Assembly: GCF_937858865.1 (NCBI RefSeq)
Contig: NZ_CALLYO010000183.1
Location: 1 to 8,016 of the forward strand
DNA from: an uncultured Amaricoccus sp.
Lineage (GTDB): Bacteria; Pseudomonadota; Alphaproteobacteria; Rhodobacterales; Rhodobacteraceae
Length of the DNA stretch: 8,016 nt
Direction: 5' to 3'
The translations under genes and the position numbers were made by a program. The notes under the pieces are model-generated. The model worked only from the letters and a program-made list of their open reading frames with translations. It did no database searches and had not been told where the DNA came from. Positions 1 through 5,887 of the stretch are shown piece after piece (the stretch's first letter is position 1; the number at the start of each line of letters is the position of its first letter).

Positions 1-78
1 GCCGCCTTTGCGGCCTCCCTCCGGCGGAGAGCGGCCTTCGGCCGCTCGAGTCATTTTTCTCCCCGCCTGTTGGCGGGG
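1..78. repeat. Cluster of GC-rich palindromes at window start
   Basis: Three small inverted repeats lie side by side: CCGCC at 2-6 with GGCGG at 23-27, an 8-bp stem 29-36/40-47 with a 3-base loop, and a 7-bp stem 61-67/72-78 with a 4-base loop. No reading frame with coding character runs through them. Such clusters are common just after genes in GC-rich alphaproteobacteria, so this is probably the intergenic end of an unseen upstream gene. The 10-mer at 14-23 (CCTCCCTCCG) recurs at 5493-5502, also next to a palindrome. That is weak evidence for a shared intergenic repeat, because the motif is low in complexity. Confidence 0.5.
29..58 (+). terminator. Possible intrinsic terminator of an upstream gene
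   Basis: A perfect 8-bp GC-rich stem (29-36 with 40-47, loop TTC) is followed after six bases by a run of five T at 54-58. The gap between stem and T-run is longer than ideal, so termination may be weak. The polarity fits a gene entering from the left on the + strand, which cannot be seen in this window. Confidence 0.4.
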
Positions 79-307
79 CCCCTCGTCTGCTCGATAGGGT
101 TTCTGCCTGTATGAAATCCTTCAGGGGAGGGGGCGATGGCGGTTGCCGTCGTCGTCGCGGTGCGGGTGGGGAGACGGTGGAGCATTTGCAGGTGGTGACG
201 GGCGCCGCGGGCGTGCGGGTGACGTACGCGGGCGGCCGGCGCGGCGCTTCCGGCGCCGCGGATGGCGCTGGCGGCGGGTTGAGGGTGCGCAACCGCAGAT
301 TTATTAC
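79..307. other. Gene-poor leader region upstream of the GTA cluster
   Basis: No protein gene is convincing here. Longer frames on both strands give low-complexity Arg/Ala/Gly or Pro/Arg/His-rich translations typical of GC-rich shadows. The stretch contains a tiny ORF (136-198) preceded by a purine-rich Shine-Dalgarno-like tract, and a GC-rich 7-bp hairpin (GCGGCGC/GCGCCGC) around 238-260 without a T-run. Just before the -35 box at 308 the sequence becomes AT-rich (about 297-307), which stands out in this window and could act as an UP-like element. I see no clear CtrA full site (TTAA-N7-TTAA). Confidence 0.5.
136..198 (+). CDS. Doubtful 20-codon valine-rich leader-like ORF
   Basis: An ATG at 136 opens a 20-codon frame ending in TGA at 196-198. 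It is preceded by a strong purine tract, GGGGAGGGGG at 124-133, close to the start. The peptide begins MAVAVVVAVRVG and ends with two Trp codons four codons apart. Valine-rich leader peptides are known ahead of branched-chain amino-acid operons such as E. coli ilvB. No biosynthetic gene follows here, and the next strong terminator is 160 bases further on beyond a separate promoter. It may be a remnant, a chance ORF or a true small peptide; sequence alone does not decide. Confidence 0.15.
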   Translation: MAVAVVVAVRVGRRWSICRW

Positions 308-336
308 TTGACGGTGCGCTCGCTCTCCGGTATAGG
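308..336 (+). promoter_or_regulatory. Sigma70-type promoter ahead of the GTA cluster
   Basis: A -35 box TTGACG (308-313) is separated by exactly 17 bases from a -10 box TATAGG (331-336). Each matches the consensus at five or four of six positions, and the upstream flank is AT-rich, unlike the surrounding GC-rich DNA. The expected start is near 343-344. It is the best promoter in the window and points at the terminase genes. A strong terminator lies just downstream, so by itself it should make a leader RNA of about 55 nt. In R. capsulatus GTA expression depends on the activator GafA; I cannot recognise a GafA site here. Confidence 0.65.
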
Positions 337-361
337 ACTGGGCAAGCTGGAAGAAGTGAGT

Positions 362-399
362 CGGCAGGCCTCGGAGACGGGGCCTGCCGTTTCTTTTCT
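362..399 (+). terminator. Strong intrinsic terminator/attenuator in the leader
   Basis: A perfect 9-bp stem, CGGCAGGCC (362-370) with GGCCTGCCG (381-389), has a 10-base loop and is followed at once by the T-rich tract TTTCTTTTCT (390-399). It is a textbook rho-independent terminator. It sits between the promoter at 308-336 and the TerS start at 431, with no gene between, so it would stop transcripts before the GTA genes unless read through or antiterminated. It could also end a short noncoding RNA, or an unseen transcript from further left. Confidence 0.75.
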
Positions 400-430
400 G
401 CCCGGGCGGAGCAGCCAGGGCATCCATCAC

Positions 431-748
431 ATGACACTTTCAGCATCAGAAGACGCGGCGGACAGCGACAGGCTGGGACGCACGCTGGAGCTGTACCGTG
501 ATCTGTCCGTGGCTTTGCGCGGTCGGATCGACCAACTGAAAGCGGGAACCGCAGGCAAGGACGAGGGCAAGGACGCGGAGGACGCGCTCAAGTCCTATCA
601 GAAGATCCTGCAGACGGTTCTCGACCTCGAGGCAAGTCTTGTCAGACGAAGAGAAGCAGGAGCGGCAGGGGCGGGCGCAGGCCTCGACCTCGACGCCGCA
701 CGCGCCGAGATCCTTGCGAGACTTGCTGTCTGGGCTGCCGCAAGGTGA
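431..748 (+). CDS. GTA small terminase (TerS, gp1-like)
   Basis: A 105-residue protein at the position and length of RcGTA g1, which has been identified as the small terminase that recruits DNA for packaging. It is highly charged and predicted largely helical: a heptad-like region spans about residues 13-75, followed by an Ala/Gly linker (77-84) and a C-terminal helix starting LDLDAARAEI (85-94). No helix-turn-helix domain is visible, which fits the non-sequence-specific packaging of GTAs. ATG 431 is the sensible start because the frame upstream runs through the terminator and promoter. The Shine-Dalgarno is weak (CAGGG at 416-420). Its last 110 bases overlap the start of the large terminase in another frame. 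Identification rests on size, place and the C-terminal motif. Confidence 0.8.
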   Translation: MTLSASEDAADSDRLGRTLELYRDLSVALRGRIDQLKAGTAGKDEGKDAEDALKSYQKILQTVLDLEASLVRRREAGAAGAGAGLDLDAARAEILARLAVWAAAR

Positions 749-2051
749 GCTCGACGCCTTTCTGGAAGCGCTGAGTCCGAACGCCCTGATGTCCCTGCCC
801 TGGCTCTTCGAGCAATGGGCGCTGGGGCATCAGCTGCCCCCGGAGGGAGACTGGGCGACCTGGGTCATCCTGGGCGGCCGGGGGGCGGGCAAGACCCGCG
901 CGGGGGCCGAGTGGGTCCGCGCGCAGGTCGAAGGGGCGAAGCCGGGCGACCCGGGGGCCTGCTCCCGGGTCGCCCTGGTCGGCGAGACGCTGGACCAGGC
1001 GCGCGAGGTGATGGTCTTCGGCTCCTCGGGGCTGCTCGCCGCGTCGCCGCCGGACCGGCGGCCGGAGTGGCAGGCGTCGCGCCGGCGGCTGGTCTGGCCG
1101 AACGGGGCGGTGGCGGAGACCTATTCGGCGCGCGATCCGGAGAGCCTGCGCGGGCCGCAGTTCGATGCGGCCTGGTGCGACGAGGTGGGCAAGTGGTCCA
1201 GGGCCGAGGAGGCCTGGGACCAGCTGCAGTTCGCGCTGCGGCTCGGGGCGCGGCCGCGGGCGGTGGTGACGACGACGCCGCGGCGGAACCCGATGCTGCT
1301 GAAGCTGATCGAGGCGGCGGACACGGTGGTGACGCGGGCGCCGACCGAGGCCAACCGGATGCATCTGGCGCCGGGGTTCGTCGAGCGGCTCGCGGCGCGG
1401 CATGCCGGCACGCGGCTGGGGCGGCAGGAGCTCGAGGGCGAGTTCGTGCTCGACATCGAGGGCGCGCTCTGGACCTGGGAGACGATCGAGGCGGCGCGGC
1501 GGCCGGTCGCGGGCGAGCCGGACCGGATCGTGGTGGCGGTCGATCCGCCGGTGACGAGCGGCGAGGGGGCGGACGAGTGCGGGATCGTGGTGGCGGGCGT
1601 GGTCCGCGACGGGCCGCTGAATGCCTGGGTCGGCGAGGTGATCGCCGACGCGAGCCTGCGGGGCGCCTCGCCGCAGCGGTGGGCGGAGCGGGCGGTGGCG
1701 CTCTACCACGCGCACCGGGCCGACCGGCTGGTCGCCGAGGTGAACCAGGGCGGGCAGATGATCGAGACGCTGGTCCGCCAGATCGATCCGATGGTTTCCT
1801 TCCGCGCCGTCGTCGCCACCAGGGGCAAGGGGCTGCGCGCCGAGCCGGTGGCGGCGCTCTACGAGCAGGGGCGGATCCGGCACGCCCGGGTCTTTCCCGA
1901 GCTCGAGGCGCAGATGGCGGCGATGACCGTGGGCGGCTACGCCGGGCGCGGCAGCCCGGACCGGCTGGATGCCCTGGTCTGGGCGATCACCGAGCTGATG
2001 CTCGACCCCGAGGCGCGGCTGGTGCCGGGGATCCGCACGCTCGGGCGGTGA
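639..2051 (+). CDS. Terminase large subunit, GTA gp2-like packaging motor
   Basis: This 470-residue protein is the ATPase/nuclease that pumps and cuts DNA at the portal. The ATPase domain shows Walker A GGRGAGKT (79-86), Walker B FDAAWCDE (175-182) with catalytic Glu182, and a coupling motif TTTP (211-214). The RNase H-like nuclease domain follows, with candidate metal-binding acids Asp302 (VAVDPP), Glu367 (VAEVNQGG) and Asp441/Asp444 near the C-terminus. The QLPPEGDW segment before Walker A is typical of this GTA/phage family. The chosen start is a TTG inside TerS, giving a 110-base overlap; the next in-frame ATG (789, residue 51) lies close to the conserved domain. The helical stretch from about residue 26 to 58 looks genuine, so a start upstream of 789 is likely but its exact place is uncertain. 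No key residue is missing. Confidence 0.93.
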   Translation: MSDEEKQERQGRAQASTSTPHAPRSLRDLLSGLPQGELDAFLEALSPNALMSLPWLFEQWALGHQLPPEGDWATWVILGGRGAGKTRAGAEWVRAQVEGAKPGDPGACSRVALVGETLDQAREVMVFGSSGLLAASPPDRRPEWQASRRRLVWPNGAVAETYSARDPESLRGPQFDAAWCDEVGKWSRAEEAWDQLQFALRLGARPRAVVTTTPRRNPMLLKLIEAADTVVTRAPTEANRMHLAPGFVERLAARHAGTRLGRQELEGEFVLDIEGALWTWETIEAARRPVAGEPDRIVVAVDPPVTSGEGADECGIVVAGVVRDGPLNAWVGEVIADASLRGASPQRWAERAVALYHAHRADRLVAEVNQGGQMIETLVRQIDPMVSFRAVVATRGKGLRAEPVAALYEQGRIRHARVFPELEAQMAAMTVGGYAGRGSPDRLDALVWAITELMLDPEARLVPGIRTLGR

Positions 2052-2173
2052 GTTTTCGAGAGACGGGGCCGCTCCGGGGTCCCGAGTTACCGCGATTTCC
2101 CGACCGCCGGGCGATGCCGTCCGGCTCGAAATCGCTCGAGCGGCCGACGGGTTCAGTCAGGAGCGAGCGTTCC
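2052..2173 (+). other. 122-base gap between terminase and portal with an inverted repeat
   Basis: The gap contains an 8-bp perfect inverted repeat, GCGATTTC (2092-2099) and GAAATCGC (2128-2135), with a 28-base spacer, next to the 8-base palindrome GCTCGAGC (2134-2141). No T-run follows, so it is not an intrinsic terminator. The portal Shine-Dalgarno AGGAG lies at 2159-2163. The portal frame is open leftward through the gap, but the upstream translation has no portal character. Confidence 0.45.
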
Positions 2174-3361
2174 ATGGTCTTGCAGTTCTTCCGCACGTCC
2201 CGGGCCAGGTCCCGGTCCGAGCCGCCGGAGGCGAAGGCCTCGGCCGCGGCGCCGGTCATCGCCTTCCAGGGCGCGGGGCGGGTGGCCTGGTCGGCGCGCG
2301 ACACATCGACGCTGACCCGGGTGGGGTTCCTGGGCAATCCGGTGGCCTTCCGCTGCGTGAAGCTGATCGCCGAGGCGGCGGCGGCGGTGCCGGTGGTGGT
2401 GCAGGATGCCGACCGGCGCTTCGACGTGCATCCGGTGATCGACCTCCTCGCCGCGCCCAATCCGGGGCAGAGCGGGGCGGCGCTCTTCGAGTGCTTCTAC
2501 GGGCACCTGCTGCTGAGCGGGGACGGGTATCTGGAGGCGGCCGGGGAGGTCGCGGCCGGGGGGCCGCGGGAGCTCTACGTGCTGCGCTCGGACCGGATGA
2601 AGGTGGTGCCGGGGGCGGACGGCTGGCCGGTCGCCTATGAATATGCCGCGGGCGGGGCGAAGCATGTGTTCGACATGCGGGCCGAGCGGGTGCCGGTGCT
2701 GCACGTGAAGGCGTTCCATCCGCAGGACGATCACTACGGGCTGTCGCCGCTGGCGGCGGCGGCGAGTGCCATCGACGTGCACAATTCGGCCAGCACCTGG
2801 TCGAAGGCGCTGCTCGACAATGCGGCGCGACCCTCGGGGGCGATCGTCTATCGCGGGGTGGACGGGCAGGGGCAGCTGGCGGCGGACCAGTATGCGCGGC
2901 TGGTGGAGGAGATCGAGAGCCATCATCAGGGGGCGCGGAACGCCGGGCGGCCGATGCTGCTCGAGGGCGGGCTGGACTGGAAGCCGATGGGGTTCTCGCC
3001 GAGCGACATGGAATTTCATCGCACCAAGGAGGCGGCGGCGCGCGACATCGCGCTCGCCTTCGGGGTGCCGCCGATGCTGCTCGGGCTGCCGGGGGACAAT
3101 ACCTATGCGAATTATTCCGAGGCGCACCGGGCCTTCTACCGGCTGACCGTGCTGCCGCTGGTGTCGAAGACGCTGGCGGCGATTTCCGGTTGGTTGCCGG
3201 GGTATTACGGCGTGCGGTTCCAGGTGAAGGTGGACTTCGACAACGTGCCGGCGCTGGCCGAGGAGCGCGCGGCGCTCTGGGCCCGGGTCGGCGGGGCCGG
3301 CTTCCTGAGCGACGGCGAGAAGCGGGCGCTGCTCGGGCTGCCGAAGCTCCGGGAGGAGTGA
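2174..3361 (+). CDS. HK97-family portal protein, GTA gp3-like
   Basis: A 395-residue portal protein, which forms the ring at one capsid vertex through which terminase drives DNA and to which the tail attaches. Family signatures are GFLGNPVAFRCVKLIAEA (51-68), the ELYVLRSDRM turn (133-142), a long central helix region (about 195-215) and the segment MLLGLPGDNTYANYSEAHRA (301-320), characteristic of HK97-type portals. The frame is open far to the left through the terminase gene, but ATG 2174 is preferred: AGGAG at 2159-2163 is ten bases away and the family homology starts soon after. The length is typical for GTA portals. The stop overlaps the next ATG by one base (TGATG), suggesting coupled translation. 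Confidence 0.93.
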   Translation: MVLQFFRTSRARSRSEPPEAKASAAAPVIAFQGAGRVAWSARDTSTLTRVGFLGNPVAFRCVKLIAEAAAAVPVVVQDADRRFDVHPVIDLLAAPNPGQSGAALFECFYGHLLLSGDGYLEAAGEVAAGGPRELYVLRSDRMKVVPGADGWPVAYEYAAGGAKHVFDMRAERVPVLHVKAFHPQDDHYGLSPLAAAASAIDVHNSASTWSKALLDNAARPSGAIVYRGVDGQGQLAADQYARLVEEIESHHQGARNAGRPMLLEGGLDWKPMGFSPSDMEFHRTKEAAARDIALAFGVPPMLLGLPGDNTYANYSEAHRAFYRLTVLPLVSKTLAAISGWLPGYYGVRFQVKVDFDNVPALAEERAALWARVGGAGFLSDGEKRALLGLPKLREE

Positions 3362-3609
3362 TGCGTGGCACCGGGGTCAGGGGCGGCGGGTCGCGCTTTC
3401 TCTACGAGCCATTCGATGCGACGGCGGCGCGGATCGAGGTGAGCGAGCGCATCCAGGAGGAGCGCTGGACGCTGCTCGAGCGGCGGCTGAACCAGATCGA
3501 GGTGGCGCTCGACCGGCTGGAGCGGCGGATCTGGCTCGCGGTCTACGGCGCGGCCTCGCTGATCCTCGCCGATATCGCCTACGGGCTGCTGCAGATCACC
3601 GTTTCCTGA
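3361..3609 (+). CDS. GTA head-formation protein, g3.5-like (rcc01685 family)
   Basis: An 82-residue protein between portal and protease, where RcGTA carries the small gene g3.5 (rcc01685), described as needed for head formation. After a Gly/Arg-rich start, a conserved-looking segment YEPFDATAARIE (15-26) leads into a charged amphipathic coiled-coil (about 27-56, rich in Glu/Arg with heptad Leu/Ile). One hydrophobic stretch follows (about 57-80), consistent with a membrane anchor or a buried hydrophobic helix. The ATG overlaps the portal stop by one base, with GGGAGGAG just upstream as Shine-Dalgarno. No such gene lies at this point in ordinary HK97-type phages I know of, so it supports the GTA assignment. 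Its molecular function is not evident from the sequence. Confidence 0.82.
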   Translation: MRGTGVRGGGSRFLYEPFDATAARIEVSERIQEERWTLLERRLNQIEVALDRLERRIWLAVYGAASLILADIAYGLLQITVS

Positions 3610-3624
3610 GAAAGGATGAGATCG

Positions 3625-4173
3625 ATGCATCGGATTGGCGGGGTGCGCTCGCTGGAGACGAAGTTCTGCAGCTTCGACGGCGCGGTGGCGCTGAAGGAGG
3701 GGGCGGAGATCGCCGGCTACGCGAGCCTGTTCGGCGCGCCGGACCAGGGCGGGGACGTGGTGCAGGCGGGGGCCTATGCGGCCTCGCTGGCGCGGCTCGC
3801 CAGGGCGGGGTCGGGGGTGAAGATGCTCTGGCAGCACGACCCGACGCGGCCGATCGGGGTGTGGGACGAGGTGCGCGAGGACGGGCGCGGGCTCTGGGTC
3901 AAGGGGCGGCTGCTCCTCGAGGTGCAGGCGGCGCGGGAGGCGCATGTGCTGCTGCAGGCCGGGGCGATCGACGGGCTGTCGATCGGCTACCGGACGCTCC
4001 GGGCCGAGGCCAAGGGCGGGCGGCGGCTGCTGCACGAGATCGAGCTCTGGGAGGTGTCGCTGGTCACCTTCCCGATGCTGCCGGAGGCGCGGGTGCTGGC
4101 GGAGGATCCGGAGGCGGACCTGGCGCGGGCGCTGGCGGAGAGTTTCCGCGAGGCGAGGCAGATGCTGGCGTGA
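3625..4173 (+). CDS. HK97-family prohead protease, GTA gp4-like
   Basis: A 182-residue serine protease of the HK97 prohead family (MEROPS S78, Pfam HK97 prohead protease), which removes the N-terminal scaffold domain of the capsid protein during maturation. The fold signature IAGYASLFG (29-37) is followed by GGDVV (42-46), the catalytic His71 in LWQHDP, the nucleophile Ser119 in DGLSIGY, and WEVSLVTFPM (142-151) carrying the third active-site region. ATG 3625 is chosen over ATG 3616 because AAGGA (3612-3616) is eight bases before it, whereas the earlier ATG overlaps that Shine-Dalgarno. The gene lies 15 bases after g3.5 and 37 before the capsid gene, its substrate. Length is normal and active-site residues are present. 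Confidence 0.93.
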   Translation: MHRIGGVRSLETKFCSFDGAVALKEGAEIAGYASLFGAPDQGGDVVQAGAYAASLARLARAGSGVKMLWQHDPTRPIGVWDEVREDGRGLWVKGRLLLEVQAAREAHVLLQAGAIDGLSIGYRTLRAEAKGGRRLLHEIELWEVSLVTFPMLPEARVLAEDPEADLARALAESFREARQMLA

Positions 4174-4210
4174 GGCGCCGGCGGCAAGGCGACATCAAGG
4201 AAGGTCATCA

Positions 4211-5410
4211 ATGGCGAAATCCGAAAGCGAAGCCCGGGCGGGGACTGCCGCGCCGGGGGTGGGCCCCCACATGGAAGTGAAGTCGGCCGTGCTGGGGTTC
4301 CTGGGCGAATTCAACGCCTTTCAGTCCGAGATCAAAGCGAAGCTTCAGGAACAGGAATCCCGTTTGGCCATGCTCGACCGTAAGTCCATCGCGATGAACC
4401 GCCCGCCGCTGGCACGCGCGGCCGAGGCCGAGACGCCGCACAAGAAGGCCTTCGCCGCCTATCTGCGCTCGGGGGACGACGACGGGCTGCGCGGGCTCGG
4501 CGTCGAGGAGAAGGCGCTCTCGACCGCGGTGGCGGCGGACGGCGGCTACCTGGTCGATCCGGTGACCGCGGGGCAGATCGTGGGCGTGCTGCGGTCCTCG
4601 GCCTCGATCCGGGCGATCGCCAACGTGGTGACGGTGGAGGCGTCGGCCTTCGACGTGCTGGTCGACCATACCGACATCGGCTCGGGCTGGGCGACGGAGA
4701 GCGGGGCGGTCGCGGAGACCGGGACGCCGCAGGTCGACCGGATCTCGATCCCGCTGCACGAGCTCTCGGCGCTGCCGAAGGCGTCGCAGCGGCTGCTCGA
4801 CGACAGCGCCTTCGACGTCGAGGGGTGGCTGGCGCAGCGGATCGCCGACAAGTTCAGCCGGGCCGAGGCGTCGGCCTTCGTGGCGGGCGACGGCGTCGAC
4901 AAGCCGACGGGGTTCCTCAACTATCCCAAGGTCGACAACGACCTCTTCGCCTGGGGCTCGCTCGGCTATGTGCCGACCGGGACGGACGGCGATTTCGATG
5001 CGACCGAGCCGGCGGATGCGATCGTCGATCTCGTCTATGCGCTCGGGGCCCGGTACCGGGCCAATGCGACCTTCGTGATGAACTCGAAGACCGCCGGCGC
5101 CGTGCGCAAGATGAAGGACGCGGACGGGCGGTTCCTGTGGTCGGACGGGCTGGCGGCGGGCGAACCGGCGCGGTTGATGGGCTATCCGGTGCTGATCGCC
5201 GAGGACATGCCGGACATCGCCTCGGGGACCTTCGCCATCGCCTTCGGCGACTTCCGGGCCGGCTATACCGTGGCGGAGCGGCCGGATCTGAGGATCCTGC
5301 GCGATCCCTTCTCGGCCAAGCCGCACGTGCTCTTCTATGCCACCAAGCGGATCGGCGGCGATGTCTCGGACTTCGCGGCGATCAAGCTCCTGAAGTTTGC
5401 GGGCGCCTGA
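4211..5410 (+). CDS. Major capsid protein, HK97 fold, GTA gp5-like
   Basis: A 399-residue HK97-fold capsid precursor. Residues about 22-65 form a charged helical scaffold (delta) domain that the gp4 protease is expected to remove. The mature part likely begins around 100-108, just before the conserved DGGYLVDP (110-117). Other strong signatures are VDHTDIGSGWATE (151-163), SALPKASQRLLDDSAFDVE (186-204), GDGVDKPTGFL (227-237), FVMNSKTAGAVRKMKD (288-303) and LMGYPV (322-327). All agree with GTA capsids as I know them. The start has an excellent Shine-Dalgarno, AAGGAAGG at 4197-4204, six bases away, as expected for the most abundant product. A 142-base gap with a strong hairpin follows it. Confidence 0.95.
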   Translation: MAKSESEARAGTAAPGVGPHMEVKSAVLGFLGEFNAFQSEIKAKLQEQESRLAMLDRKSIAMNRPPLARAAEAETPHKKAFAAYLRSGDDDGLRGLGVEEKALSTAVAADGGYLVDPVTAGQIVGVLRSSASIRAIANVVTVEASAFDVLVDHTDIGSGWATESGAVAETGTPQVDRISIPLHELSALPKASQRLLDDSAFDVEGWLAQRIADKFSRAEASAFVAGDGVDKPTGFLNYPKVDNDLFAWGSLGYVPTGTDGDFDATEPADAIVDLVYALGARYRANATFVMNSKTAGAVRKMKDADGRFLWSDGLAAGEPARLMGYPVLIAEDMPDIASGTFAIAFGDFRAGYTVAERPDLRILRDPFSAKPHVLFYATKRIGGDVSDFAAIKLLKFAGA

Positions 5411-5463
5411 GGCATCGGGCCACGCAGAGACGGCTCGCGCCGGTTCCGCCGGTCGCGGGTCGG

Positions 5464-5524
5464 GCACACCCCCGCACCTTCCAGTCGCTGCTCCTCCCTC
5501 CGCTCGGGCGGTGCGGGGGTGTGC
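5464..5524 (+). repeat. Perfect 15-bp inverted repeat after the capsid gene
   Basis: The left arm 5464-5478 (GCACACCCCCGCACC) is the exact reverse complement of the right arm 5510-5524, with a 31-base pyrimidine-rich loop. In RNA it would make a very stable hairpin between the capsid stop (5410) and the next gene's Shine-Dalgarno (5541). No T-run follows (next bases TTGACGAGTG), so it is not a classical terminator. It could protect the capsid message 3' end, act as a leaky terminator to lower downstream expression, or mark the edge of an insertion. The puf operon of Rhodobacter uses an intercistronic hairpin for differential mRNA stability, a possible analogy. Confidence 0.75.
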
Positions 5525-5552
5525 TTGACGAGTGACCATCGAGGCAGTCCCG

Positions 5553-5858
5553 ATGAGCGGATACCTTCTGAAGCGGGCCGACCGGGACGCCACCTTCGCG
5601 ATCGACTGGCGGCAGGGCTATCTCGCGCCGGGGGAGACGGTGACCGCCGATCTCGGCTGGAGCATCCAGACGCGCGAGCCGGGGCAGGGCGATCTCGGGG
5701 TGACGGGGCAGCATCACGACCCGGCCCGCTCCTGGGCCCGCTTCGCCGGCGGCGTGCCGGGGCGGGTCTATCTGGTCGCGGGGCGGGTCGAGACCAGCGC
5801 CGGCCGCACGCTCGAGCGGGCGGTGGTGGTGCGGATCGCGCTGGGGGCGCGCGCATAG
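5553..5858 (+). CDS. Small beta-rich phage protein, fiber-tail adaptor-like
   Basis: A 101-residue protein that is predicted mostly beta. Its pattern matches small phage proteins annotated as fiber-tail adaptor-like: an opening ATFAIDWRQGYLAPGETV (13-30), a middle Trp (36), and a closing GGVPGRVYLVAGRVETSAGR (67-86) then ERAVVVRIA (89-97), which looks like an Ig-like sandwich. These are found next to capsid genes in alphaproteobacterial prophages. ATG 5553 is chosen because GAGG (5541-5544) is eight bases upstream; GTG 5532 is an in-frame alternative. In the R. capsulatus GTA as I know it, the connector follows the capsid directly, so this is an extra gene. Base composition matches its neighbours. 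Whether it joins the capsid surface, head-tail interface or tail cannot be told. Confidence 0.7.
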   Translation: MSGYLLKRADRDATFAIDWRQGYLAPGETVTADLGWSIQTREPGQGDLGVTGQHHDPARSWARFAGGVPGRVYLVAGRVETSAGRTLERAVVVRIALGARA

Positions 5859-5887
5859 GGCCGCGGGCCCGGATTGAGGAGTTTCGC

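Noticed and set aside
61..78. Hairpin 61-67/72-78 as a minus-strand terminator
   Set aside because: On the minus strand the stem is followed by an A-rich, not T-rich, stretch; the T-run at 54-58 fits only the + strand hairpin before it.
642..1883. Long minus-strand ORF of about 413 codons opposite the terminase gene
   Set aside because: Its translation is Arg/Pro/His/Leu-rich without motifs, as expected antisense to a GC-rich gene; the + strand carries complete terminase motifs.
815..2173. Upstream extension of the portal reading frame through the terminase gene
   Set aside because: The extension is Gly/Arg/Ala-rich shadow sequence; ATG 2174 has a good Shine-Dalgarno and starts just before the conserved portal region.
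2153..3371. Long minus-strand ORFs opposite the portal gene
   Set aside because: Low-complexity Pro/Arg/Ala translations; the portal on the + strand explains the open frames through codon-position GC bias.
5525..5553. TTGACG at 5525-5530 as a -35 box for the extra gene
   Set aside because: At 17 bases downstream the sequence is TCCCGA, not a -10 box, and no better spacing gives one.
4208..5593. 461-codon minus-strand ORF opposite the capsid gene
   Set aside because: It mirrors the capsid codons and has no recognisable domain; the capsid frame has unmistakable family motifs.
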